64,000 bases of DNA from NCBI GenBank assembly GCA_003990705.1, contig AP018318.1:124001-188000 (forward strand). Direction: 5' to 3'. This stretch comes from Nostoc sp. HK-01. GTDB lineage: Bacteria > Cyanobacteriota > Cyanobacteriia > Cyanobacteriales > Nostocaceae. Below, in pieces: positions 1 to 9,400 of the stretch (within the stretch, counting starts at the first letter, position 1; each line of letters opens with the position of its first letter). A program made the position numbers and the translations under genes. The notes below the pieces were generated by a model that was given only the letters and a program-made list of their open reading frames with translations, was not told where the DNA came from and did no database searches.

Positions 1-669
1 CAAGCGCATGATATCTCTAGTTGTGAAGCCAATGTTACTTAGGGCTTCACCGTATTGAATCATGAAGTCTTCGACTAAAGCTTCTTTTTCCATTGCTAAC
101 ACTTCAGCATCGGCTGCTACTTGGTTGAGCATTTTCCAAACAATGGGTAAGTTTTGGCGGTTTGCTTCTTCTAGTTCAGCTTTAGATGCTTCAAAGTTAG
201 CTTTCAGCCAAACTTCACCAAAGTTTAAATGACTGTATTCATCTTTGACTACACCCTCAGTAATTTTGCGGGCAAAATCATCAGCAACAGGGATATAGAT
301 GTTGTAGGCCGCGATCGCAAAGCATTCAATAATCAAAGATTGAATCAGTAAGCAAGTGACAACGTTACCTGTGGCTGCTGCTGCTTTAAAGTTATCGTGC
401 AGAGGTGCAAAAAACTCCTTAGCAAATTGCAGGTCTGGGGTAACTTTTAAATTCCGTCCACAAGCTTCAAAGCCCTTTTTATGGCGGCTTTCCATTTTCG
501 ACAAGCCAATCAGTTGATCATGATTTGCTGGCAGCAGTTCAGCTAGTTTGATGTAATTCTCATAAGCTTCTTGTTCCCCTTCAATCACGATCGCATTAAT
601 GCGACTATAGGCATCTTTATATGTTTCGCTTTGGAAATCAATTTCTAATTCGGCTGCCAACGGCTGCAT
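1..669 (-). CDS. ado: Aldehyde-deformylating oxygenase (partial, C-terminus off window)
   Basis: Converts fatty aldehydes to alkanes or alkenes plus formate, the second step of cyanobacterial hydrocarbon synthesis. The frame runs from ATG at 669 (protein start [12 protein letters not shown]) to the window edge without a stop, giving 223 of the usual roughly 231 residues. Ferritin-like di-iron ligand motifs are visible in order: the Glu in [10 protein letters not shown], the E..H pair in MESRHKKG, the Glu in [11 protein letters not shown] and the E..H pair in [10 protein letters not shown]. The gene is probably complete in the genome. In related cyanobacteria acyl-ACP reductase lies immediately downstream, which here would be beyond base 1. 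An SD-like stretch (CAGGAGTG on the minus strand) lies about 10 bases upstream of the ATG. The family call is firm. Confidence 0.95.
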   Translation of the reverse strand, partial: MQPLAAELEIDFQSETYKDAYSRINAIVIEGEQEAYENYIKLAELLPANHDQLIGLSKMESRHKKGFEACGRNLKVTPDLQFAKEFFAPLHDNFKAAAATGNVVTCLLIQSLIIECFAIAAYNIYIPVADDFARKITEGVVKDEYSHLNFGEVWLKANFEASKAELEEANRQNLPIVWKMLNQVAADAEVLAMEKEALVEDFMIQYGEALSNIGFTTRDIMRL

Positions 670-907
670 GGTATCTTCACTCCTGTAAGATGAATCATTT
701 GATACTAACGCTTAATTTCCCCTGTAATTTTAGGGTAATCTTCACTGTTGTTTAATTTAACTTAACAAGTCACTATGTAATAGATTAGCTTTTGCTGGGG
801 GCGATGCTCTAGTACTAAAGAAACAAATGAATCAAGAGTCAAGGATTAATAGTCGATAGTCAATGGTCAATTCCTCCTAGCCCCTAGCTTTTGCTATCTA
901 TTTACTT

Positions 908-1732
908 ATGATGAAATCAAGTTGGAATCTGAAATCTGGCGATATTTTTAGTTTAGCGGTGCTGCTATGCGGCGCATTAATTGTCTTACTCCCGCTATTT
1001 GTCGTGTTTTTCACATCTTTTGCACCTCCTGGCGCAACTCCAGATATGATGCCTCAAGGTTGGACTTTAGGTAATTATTATGATGCGTGGCAGCGAGGGA
1101 AGTTCCTGTTGGCGTTTGCTAATTCTACCTTAGTAGCGATCGCAGTCACGGCGTTTCAGTTGATCACCTCAGCTTTGGCTGGTTACGCTCTGGCGAGATT
1201 GAAATTTCGTGGTAGACAAGCTCTACTGCTAGTTGTTTTAGCAACCTTGGTAATCCCTTTTCAGCTGTTGGTTATACCGATATTTTTGGTTTTAAAGTGG
1301 GGACACTTAATTAATACTTATGGGGCGCTGATTTTACCAACGGCTGTCAATGGTTTTGGCATATTTCTCTTACGGCAATATTTTCAAACCATTCCAGTAG
1401 AATTGGAAGAAGCCGCAACTATTGATGGGGCGAACAGGCTACAAATTTTGTGGCGAGTATTGTTACCTTTAGCCCGTCCAGCTTTGGTGACATTGTTTTT
1501 ATTCACCTTTATTGCTGAATGGAATGATTTATTTAAGCCTTTGGTATTCACCACACGCCCAGAATTAAGAACAGTACAGTTGGCATTGGCGGAATTTCAA
1601 GAGCAGTTTACCAATAACTGGCCTTTGATGATGGCGGCAGTAACTATTGCAACGGTGCCGGTTATGCTACTGTTTCTGATTGGTCAGCGTCAATTTATTC
1701 GCGGAATTGCGACCACAGGGATGAAGAATTGA
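908..1732 (+). CDS. Carbohydrate ABC transporter permease, MalG type
   Basis: Inner-membrane permease subunit of a CUT1-type sugar ABC importer. The 274-aa protein has about six hydrophobic segments (first at about residues 13-36). It carries the cytoplasmic EAA loop that contacts the ATPase at about residues 168-190 (EEAATIDGAN, then LLPLARP), the defining motif of the MalG/UgpE family. No partner permease, binding protein or ATPase is adjacent, so the gene is an orphan subunit here, as is common in Nostocales. The second codon is also ATG, so either may be used. The sugar cannot be inferred. Confidence 0.9.
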   Translation: MMKSSWNLKSGDIFSLAVLLCGALIVLLPLFVVFFTSFAPPGATPDMMPQGWTLGNYYDAWQRGKFLLAFANSTLVAIAVTAFQLITSALAGYALARLKFRGRQALLLVVLATLVIPFQLLVIPIFLVLKWGHLINTYGALILPTAVNGFGIFLLRQYFQTIPVELEEAATIDGANRLQILWRVLLPLARPALVTLFLFTFIAEWNDLFKPLVFTTRPELRTVQLALAEFQEQFTNNWPLMMAAVTIATVPVMLLFLIGQRQFIRGIATTGMKN

Positions 1733-2400
1733 TTCGTGGAAGAATTCATCTCTTGGGCAGACTCAACAAAAATTGAGCCAGACAAAACCTTAACAATCAA
1801 ATGAATTCTACAGAAATTCCAGATAGGTAGTGAACAAATAATTCTGATCACGAACCGCATAGACGCGTTAGGACTATTCTTCGATAACGCCTAACAGCGA
1901 ACCCGCAGAGAAGGACGCAAAGTACACAAAGAAAGGGAACAGCGCAGTTGTTCACTAATGATTGAGGATTATGAAAAACCCATAAATTTGTATCATTTTT
2001 TTTCGTGAAATGGTTTGAGATGATTGCTCTTCAAAAATATCATCTCAATGTTTAACACACCTTAGTAATTAAAATTGAATTAAAAAACAATTGTCAGAAA
2101 ACTATGAATTATGAGAGAACTATATTAACGGTAAAAATATGTTTTTTACCTTAAGTTATCTGTAAATAGTTTTTTATTTTTTACGCTTTCAGGTTTTTCT
2201 CAAAATAAATTCCTTTAAGTTTACATTTTTTAATAAAAAATAGAGCTATAACTTTAATTAATATTTAAGAAGCATTGATATTTAATAACTTAGTTATTTC
2301 ATTCCGACAGAATATTTGAATAATTAAATAATTCATAAGTATGTTTAACATTGCCAGTAAATTGAATAACATGGAGGAAATATACTGACGAGGGTATTAG
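1733..2400. other. Intergenic region, 668 bp
   Basis: No convincing gene on either strand. About 1855-1945 resembles a Nostoc-type interspersed repeat (core around CGCAGAGAAGGACGCAAAG). From about 1980 on it is very AT-rich with homopolymer runs, and probably contains the promoter of the small gene at 2401. Confidence 0.5.
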
Positions 2401-2775
2401 ATGGAGCCATTACAAAACCAGATCCTGACTTTAAGCCATAAACTGGATGCCCTCTACCAGGTAATTGAGCAGCTTGATTTTAAAGTGGCTCAGGCTTTCT
2501 CAGAATGCTCCTTAGCGAAAACACAAGCAAAAGATAACTATCAAGAAAATAGTGATACTTTTCCTTATCAATTAAAAGGATCAATTAGTTTGAATCCAGA
2601 GTTTGAACATAAGGATGTTCTAACTGATGGCATTTATTTAGATATGAATCGTCAAGGCGGGGATAAGATTTTAACACCAGAAATTCAGATACAACGACTG
2701 ACAGCGCAATTAACAGCAGCCTACAATCGGATTGCGGCATTAGAAGAACAATTACTCCGAGAAAGAATTCATTAA
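2401..2775 (+). CDS. Small coiled-coil protein of unknown function
   Basis: A 124-aa soluble protein I do not recognise by family name. Residues 1-40 and 93-122 have heptad-like Leu/Ile spacing (LSHKLDALYQVIEQL near the start, IQRLTAQLTAAYNRIAALEEQ near the end), suggesting two coiled-coil helices joined by a polar linker. There is no signal peptide or membrane segment. A terminator-like hairpin follows at 2805-2828, so it is probably monocistronic. The ATG at 2401 follows an AT-rich leader; GGAGGAAAT about 20-30 bases upstream is the nearest SD-like stretch, and it is rather far away. Codon use looks typical of the genome. Confidence 0.7.
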   Translation: MEPLQNQILTLSHKLDALYQVIEQLDFKVAQAFSECSLAKTQAKDNYQENSDTFPYQLKGSISLNPEFEHKDVLTDGIYLDMNRQGGDKILTPEIQIQRLTAQLTAAYNRIAALEEQLLRERIH

Positions 2776-2804
2776 TGGTTCAATAGTCAATATTTCCCAG
2801 AATT

Positions 2805-2832
2805 TACCGGAGCTTTCTCAGTCCGGTACTTT
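2805..2832 (+). terminator. Terminator-like hairpin
   Basis: Perfect 7-bp arms TACCGGA (2805-2811) and TCCGGTA (2822-2828) with a 10-base loop, followed by CTTTT, 29 bases after the stop of the small coiled-coil gene. Confidence 0.6.
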
Positions 2833-2928
2833 TGCATTGAGGTCATACTTCAGCAAAGTGCTGAGTTAAAGTTTTCAGCAATCAACAATGTCTGAAGTTA
2901 CCTTTCCTGTTAAGTGAAACGTATTGAG

Positions 2929-4047
2929 CTAAATTTTAGATTGAGTCAGCCGCTGGAATTGGTCTTCAATAGCTGCTAAAAGTTGAGATTGTGACCAATT
3001 TTGGTAGAGATAGGCTGCAATGCAGGCGGCTCCTGCACCTACACCTTCTTTGACAAAACCTTGCTCATAAGCTTGGAGTTGGGGATAACGGGAATTGGCA
3101 AAACTTAGTTGTGTTGATAGTAAAGGTGGATTTGTACCTTGAGTTTTGCTGATTTTATCTAAGCTGAGGGCTAAATCAACAGTCTCACCGGTGGGATCTT
3201 CTGCTACCCAGCGGGTTGTACCGACAATTACCTCTGTGGGTTGCCAAAATAAGTTAAGTGTTTGAGAAATTGCTGTAGTTAAAGCGTAAACGGCCAGCAT
3301 TTGTGTTCCACCTGCTAGTATTACCCCAGAACGACGACTAGCGGCGATCGCCATTCCCGCCACTACCACTTGCATAGGATCACCCACGGCTGCCACGATT
3401 TCTAAAGGATGGGAATTATGGGAAATTTTTTGTAACCCCGACTGAACTATTTCCCACTTTTGCTGATGGTTACAAATTGGGTGACTGCTGTTGACTTTGC
3501 CGATCGCATCTATTCCTAAAGCTGTGAGAACAGCTAAAGCGGTTGTCGTACCGCCAACAACGCATTCACTCAAAATTACGTAACTTTGTGGAACTTCAGC
3601 CGCCAAGCGATCGCCCCAAATCATTCCTTGTTCTAGCAAATGTTTGACTGTGGCTAATTCCATCGCCTTACCTGTACTTACACACTTAGCTAAGGAACCA
3701 CCTAAATCAATTGCTGGTACAGCCGGGAACTGAGGTAATCCCGCATTAAATAAATAAACTGGAATTTGCAGTGCTTCTACCACAGCGCGAGAAATTAACA
3801 CAGGCGATGCTCCCGCTGTGAGTGGTGGTAAAGAATAGTGCGGTTGATGTGCTGCACCGTAGTATAAAAATTCAGCATCCGCACAAGCTGTGTACTTGCG
3901 GTCTTCTGGCGTACTTCCAGCCGCTGAAATTCCGGGAATCAAAGCAGTTTCTGTAAAACCTAACACACAGGCAAAAACAGGTAAATTACCACGATATTTA
4001 TTAATCCAGGCTTTACCTTGTTCTATTTGAGTATAAATACTAATCAT
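2929..4047 (-). CDS. cobT: CobT-like nicotinate-nucleotide phosphoribosyltransferase family protein
   Basis: Member of the cyanobacterial branch of the NaMN:DMB phosphoribosyltransferase family (nucleotide-loop assembly of cobamides). The protein is 372 aa, near the usual 350-360. Visible features: a Gly-rich conserved segment SECVVGGTTTA at about residues 160-170, the IDLGGSLAK segment at about 113-121, and VILAGGTQML in the C-terminal half. It lies 72 bp downstream of the DUF2232 gene on the same strand and probably ends an operon with it and the Crp-like gene. Cyanobacteria mostly make pseudocobalamin, so the base used by this branch is uncertain; the family call is better supported than the exact substrate. 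Confidence 0.85.
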   Translation of the reverse strand: MISIYTQIEQGKAWINKYRGNLPVFACVLGFTETALIPGISAAGSTPEDRKYTACADAEFLYYGAAHQPHYSLPPLTAGASPVLISRAVVEALQIPVYLFNAGLPQFPAVPAIDLGGSLAKCVSTGKAMELATVKHLLEQGMIWGDRLAAEVPQSYVILSECVVGGTTTALAVLTALGIDAIGKVNSSHPICNHQQKWEIVQSGLQKISHNSHPLEIVAAVGDPMQVVVAGMAIAASRRSGVILAGGTQMLAVYALTTAISQTLNLFWQPTEVIVGTTRWVAEDPTGETVDLALSLDKISKTQGTNPPLLSTQLSFANSRYPQLQAYEQGFVKEGVGAGAACIAAYLYQNWSQSQLLAAIEDQFQRLTQSKI

Positions 4048-4119
4048 AAATTAAGAATCAAGTGTCAAAAGTCAAAAGTCAATAGTTAAAAAACTCTAGA
4101 CTTCTGCCTCCTGCCTTCT

Positions 4120-4884
4120 CTACCCTTCATAATCCATCATGACTTGCACCCAGCGGGGAGGACGGGGAATAGGATTGCCCAAACGATCTAGTAGTAGCCA
4201 TGCAGCTAGGTGTACCACAAATAGATAAATAAAGTTATTAATAACAACCAAGGCAAAAGCTCCGACTTGAATCAAAAATACACTGGGAGTGTTTAATAAT
4301 CCGAGTTTGAGAAATATCCACTCGATGATGTCTGTAACTTGGTTAATTAAATAAATCCATAAGTCTTCGCCGGACAATATAGACAGTAACCACATCCGAA
4401 AAAAGAAACCTAAAGTGCCTAAAAGTGTAGCTAACGTAATAGACACAATCCAAGGAACGCGACGATTCCAGGTTGCGCCCAAGAGTACGCCCATAAAAGC
4501 ATAAGGCATAACAAACAAGAGACTGCGAACAGGCCCCATGAGTACAGATAACAACAAGCCAGAGGTAACTGCGGCCATCCATGCGGCTCTTTGCCCCCAG
4601 CGCAGGTAAACTAGAGCGATCGGTACTGGAAAAAATATCCGCAATACTGGCCCCAAAGGAAAATAAAAATTAATAAACCAAATTAAGCTGGCAGTACTAG
4701 CTAAAAATGCCGTTTCTACCATTCTTAAAGGTGCAACAGCTTTTAAATGAGGAGATTGTAATTGACTATGGTTCCCAGAACGATGGGAATTGTCGTTTTG
4801 TTGTAATTCCTCTTGGTGAGAAAATGGAGATTCAGAAGAGGGGCTTTCCTCTGGCTCTTCGGGCAGAGAATTGACAATACTCAT
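4120..4884 (-). CDS. DUF2232 family integral membrane protein
   Basis: A 254-aa protein with a polar, Glu/Ser-rich N-terminal tail (about 50 residues) followed by about six to eight hydrophobic segments, matching the DUF2232 (YybS-like) cyanobacterial membrane family. The conserved segment around FFPVPIALVYLRWGQRAA (about residues 84-101) is typical. It starts 12 bp after the Crp-like gene stop, so co-transcription and possibly translational coupling are likely. Function is unknown; YybS-like relatives resemble substrate-binding membrane components, but no ATPase is nearby. Confidence 0.8.
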   Translation of the reverse strand: MSIVNSLPEEPEESPSSESPFSHQEELQQNDNSHRSGNHSQLQSPHLKAVAPLRMVETAFLASTASLIWFINFYFPLGPVLRIFFPVPIALVYLRWGQRAAWMAAVTSGLLLSVLMGPVRSLLFVMPYAFMGVLLGATWNRRVPWIVSITLATLLGTLGFFFRMWLLSILSGEDLWIYLINQVTDIIEWIFLKLGLLNTPSVFLIQVGAFALVVINNFIYLFVVHLAAWLLLDRLGNPIPRPPRWVQVMMDYEG

Positions 4885-4896
4885 TTTGAAAATTTT

Positions 4897-5628
4897 TTAT
4901 ACAATCAATCTTTCCAGGGCTAACACATCGGGGATGGAAATAGTGTCTTGATCCCGTTGAATTAACCCTTTCTTTTCTAACCTAGTCAAGACTCTTGTTA
5001 CGGTTTCTCGCGCCAGCCCACTTAAACTACTTAATTCTCGGTGAGGCAAATTCGGAATTTCTGTTCCTGTGAGCGATCGCTTGCCCTGCCCTTCTGCTAA
5101 AAATAACAAAGTGTCTGCTACCCGCGATTGGCTATCAGATTCTCGCAACCGTAGACGACGATTTACTTGCCGCAAGCGCCTAGCCATCAATTTGGATAAT
5201 CTTACCCCTGCCAAGGGTTCTATTTGGAGTAACTTAACAAAATCTTGAGATGGTAGACTGCCGATAACTGTAGGAGTAAGAGTAATCACATCGGTAGAAC
5301 GAGGCACTTCATCTAAAGCTGCCATTTCACCAAATAATTCGCCTTTACCCAGAATATTCAGAGTTACTTCTTTACCTTCCAAATTATAAGTACGAATTTT
5401 TACCCAACCCTCAAAGATGAAATATACAGAACCACCCCAGTCATTTTCCAACAAAATCACTTGATTTGCTGGGTGTGTTCGAGTCACCAGATGGATAAGG
5501 GCTGCTTCCACAGCTGATTCGGGCAACCCTTGAAAAAAGGGAGCGGTTCTAATCCACGGATGAATAGGTTCTTCTTGCAAGCTATATCGGTCTCCCATTA
5601 CGGCATCTTCATTAAAGGTATTACACAC
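4897..5628 (-). CDS. Crp/Fnr family transcriptional regulator
   Basis: Cyclic-nucleotide-type sensor with a DNA-binding domain, 243 aa. The N-terminal beta-roll (about residues 30-150) has the phosphate-binding cassette FGEMAAL (99-105) with RST at 110-112, consistent with a possible cAMP binder like SyCRP1 and AnCrp. The winged helix follows at about 165-235, with recognition helix SGLARETVTRVLTRLEKKG. It differs from NtcA, so 2-oxoglutarate sensing is not suggested. Met11 (MGDRYSLQEEP) is an alternative start. It heads a probable operon with the DUF2232 and CobT-like genes. Ligand and regulon cannot be read from the sequence. Confidence 0.88.
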   Translation of the reverse strand: MCNTFNEDAVMGDRYSLQEEPIHPWIRTAPFFQGLPESAVEAALIHLVTRTHPANQVILLENDWGGSVYFIFEGWVKIRTYNLEGKEVTLNILGKGELFGEMAALDEVPRSTDVITLTPTVIGSLPSQDFVKLLQIEPLAGVRLSKLMARRLRQVNRRLRLRESDSQSRVADTLLFLAEGQGKRSLTGTEIPNLPHRELSSLSGLARETVTRVLTRLEKKGLIQRDQDTISIPDVLALERLIV

Positions 5629-6456
5629 AAAACAAACAACAGAGCTAATTTCAGCCTAAGCCATCAAGGCCAAGACTTTTTTCAATACAGACTTCAGCCC
5701 AGTAAACAAAATCACAATAAAAGCATTTGTAAGAACCGTCTCACTGACGCAGTTTAAATAGAGTAAAACTTTTGTAAGTAATGTCTAAGTGCCTCTGGGA
5801 GAAGTTTGAAAACCTAGCTGCATTGCAAAAATATTTACTAAAAAATTTAGGCAAACCACATTAATGATACTCAACCTAGTTAATTTTTGCTAACGGAAAA
5901 TCTTCGGAAAATTGATCATTCCCTACATCCCCATACTCTTAAACCCTAAAACCAAGTTTCCCAGACATCTCCTCAAAAACCTACACCTGTTAGTCCCAAT
6001 GTCAACCACTAACCTTTGTGCGTAGGTCATCCAAATTATTTTTTGTGTTCTAGCTAACTTGCCATTCCTATACTCCTTAGCTAGATTAATGGCGCATGTG
6101 GATGTAAAGTGGAGGGAATTTGCCTTGTTGATGTGGTGTCTGTGATCAGATGCCAGTTGCTTCCAGACTCCTGGCCGATTTGTTGCATTTTTTTATGTTT
6201 TTGATTGTGAAGTCCCAGAGGCTGTAACATCGCCTGTAGGGTAAAAGAGCAAAATGCCTAGTCAACCAATTGGCTGACAATTAGGGAATATTTTTGTATC
6301 CTGGTACTTCAATTAGCACTCCAGCTAATTACCTTGATGCCTAGTTATCATAAATTGCCGTCAGAAGTCTGAGGGGCAGTTGCTACCGTTCTTAACTTTG
6401 ATAAGCGTCAATTTCTCACCCAAGTTAAAATCCAGTTCTAGCTAAGGTAATTCAAA
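5629..6456. other. Divergent intergenic region, 828 bp
   Basis: Lies between the Crp-like gene (minus) and the large Hsp70-fold gene (plus). It must contain both promoters. I see no RNA gene, no credible ORF and no strong long inverted repeat. Confidence 0.5.
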
Positions 6457-9400
6457 GTGACTTCCCGCGCTGATGAAATTCAAAAACTGATCGCAGATAT
6501 TGATAACTTACTCACTAACAATGGTAAGCGACTGCCGAAGTTGCTGTCTGGTCAAGCGCCAGAAGCCAGAGAGGTTTTAGAACGAGTTCGCAACTTCCTG
6601 GTGAATTTAAAAGAAACAGAAGATTTACAAGGCTATCTTCCTCAGCCAACGGGACAGATGCAAACATCACCGTTGTTGGCAAAATTTGCTGAACAAGTAA
6701 ATAACTCATCTTCAAGAGAGTTATCTTCATCTGAGTCAGCAGAAAATAGTGTTCTGAGTAGCCAATTCAAAAGTGAATTGGCGATATTAATTCAGCCACT
6801 CCAAGCAGAATTAACAGCGCTATTGCAAGAACGCTCGACCCTGATGCAGGAAATTAGACAGTTGGAGCAGAGGCGACTGCAAAATTACTCTTTAAGTCAA
6901 CAGTTAGCGAATCAAGAACAAATTATTGGGGAATTTTTACAGGTACTAATGAGTCGCCTTGTTCCTACTGTCGCACCGCATATCAACTCGAATATGGCAA
7001 ATGAGTTGAATGCTGTTAGTTCAAGTCAGCACAACATTATAGAACGAACAGCTGCTACGGGTGTGTCTGCATTAGAATCTTCAACACAGGTAGAACGGTT
7101 AACTCAGTTTGCTAAGGAATTAGACCAACGTTTACTGTCTTTAGATGGAACGGTGAATGTTGTTTTTGACGCACTACAACGTAATATTAATACTTATCAT
7201 GAATCCTTGTCGCAAGCACTGGCGAGAATGCACAGTACAGGCTTGCAAGGGGAACAGTTGCTGGTGAGTTTCTTGAATAATTGGACTCAGCAATTGCAGC
7301 AACTTCCTACCACAATTCCCGCGGCGGTGGTTCAGGAAACATCAGGGCGATCGCCATTTCCAACGAAAGAAGATGCTGTTACTGTAGAAACTACCCCACC
7401 CGCTACTACTAAGACAGAAGCCACAAATCCAGCATTAGAATTACCACAGCCAGAAGTCGAATTTGCATCTGATGTGGCAACTAACGATTTGGATGCCATG
7501 CTGTTAGAACTCACAGGTATTGTGAATCAAACTGGGGATAATTCGACAACGCCTCTGGAATTGGAAGGGTTGGATGAATGGGATCAATTGGCGGATGATA
7601 CTCCACAACAACCATTAAATTCGCCATCACTCCTACCTACTTCCACTTGGGAACAGGGAACAGGGAATAGGGAACAGACCCCACAATCATTAAATTCGCC
7701 ATCACTCTTACCTACTCCCGAAGCTGTCACTCCTCCCCCAGAACTTTTAGAGATATTCAGTGACTCAGCACCAGAGAAGATGGAGTTGACTGATACTGAT
7801 GAGGTAGATCAGCTTTACGCCAGTTTATTTAATATTAGTCCTGTCACTCAACCGAGTGTTGAGCCTAAGCCAGAGGAACCAACACCGGATTTTTCCGCAA
7901 ATATTATTGACACCGCACCTCTCAGCACTCCTGTAAAAGAACCAGAAACATCTCTAGGTGTCACAGCAGATTTTGCCGCATTAAATACTAGTGATAACCC
8001 TCCACTAACACCGTTATTTGATGGGAATGTTGGCTTACCGGAGTCGATATTCACTCAGTCAGATGCAGGGTTGTTTGAACCGAGTTCCACTCCACCGCCA
8101 AACATACCAACTGATTCGCCGCAATTTATTGATTTATCATCAGATTTCCAACAAAAATTATTTTTTGAGGAAGAGCCGGAATTATTCAGCGCTACACTCA
8201 GTTATTCTCCTTCCCTACGTGAAAATATTCCAGTTCAGCCAGAGCATACTGATACGATTACTTCTTTAAGTGAACTGTTCACCGAGGCGAGTAGTGAAGA
8301 GAATTTATGGCCTGGTTTATCACCCGCAGAAATCGCACTGACTTTGGATGAACCAACTCCAGAAATTGCAGATACGTCTGATGCGGAACCCCAGGAGAAT
8401 TTATCAGATATATATATTGCGGCTTCCCCCCAGGAGAATTTGCTTGCGCCAGAGGTAATGCAGTCGGCAAATTTACCGGAGATTTCTTTGAATGAATCAC
8501 AGTTGCAGCAATTAAATCAAGATTTAGCTAATTTTGATGAGTTGCTCAACTATCAGTCAGCGGATGTCTACAGTCTGGCAGAAAGCGAACCACCAGATGT
8601 TACTTTTTCTCATCCGCAAACAGTAGACCACACGCCAAATGTGGCTTTTTCGCGTCCGGCTGTACCACCAGTTGCACCTATATCATTGCCACAAACACAA
8701 GCTGATTTAAACTTTAGTCCCGCCAACGAAAAAAAAAAGGAAGCCGCAACTGGTTCTATTTCTCCCAGCCAGATAGAACTGACCGTCGATGTGCATAACT
8801 CGGTATGGTATTTAGGTATTGATTTGGGAACAACGGGTATTTCTGCGGCTTTGTTAAATCGCTCCCAGTCGGTGGTGTATCCTATTTACTGGTCGGCAGA
8901 AAATATTCCAGGTGCGACTTCTTTTCAACATTCATTTCGTTTACCTGCGGAAGTTTATCTCCCGAATGCTTCAGTTTCAAATGGTGGAACTAATGTCAAG
9001 AGTAGTCAATGTTCCGCACAGTTAAAGCCTTATTTACAAGTGGCGATTCCCTACAAAAATGAAGAGCAGAAATGGGAACCTGTGCTGCAATTCAATGAGT
9101 TTTCGGCAGGGCCATTAATTTGGGTGGTACGATCGCTCTCTAAGTTACTTTTAACATTAAAATCCGATCGCCAAAGCACAACTCAAGGTTTAGTGGCTAT
9201 GGCTGTGGGGATTAATCAGCCAACGTTCCACACCATTGTCGGTAAAATCGCTGGCGTTATCTGCACTTGTCCTTCTAGTTGGTCAGAACAATATAGATTT
9301 AATGTGCGGGAAGCTTTGCTGACAAGCAAACTGATTCAACATCCCCAGCAAGTATTTTTTGTAGAAGAAGCGATCGCCAGTTTAATTAGTTTATTCGATC

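Noticed and set aside
4343-4582. 79-codon frame inside the DUF2232 gene
   Set aside because: Out-of-frame shadow of the real gene.
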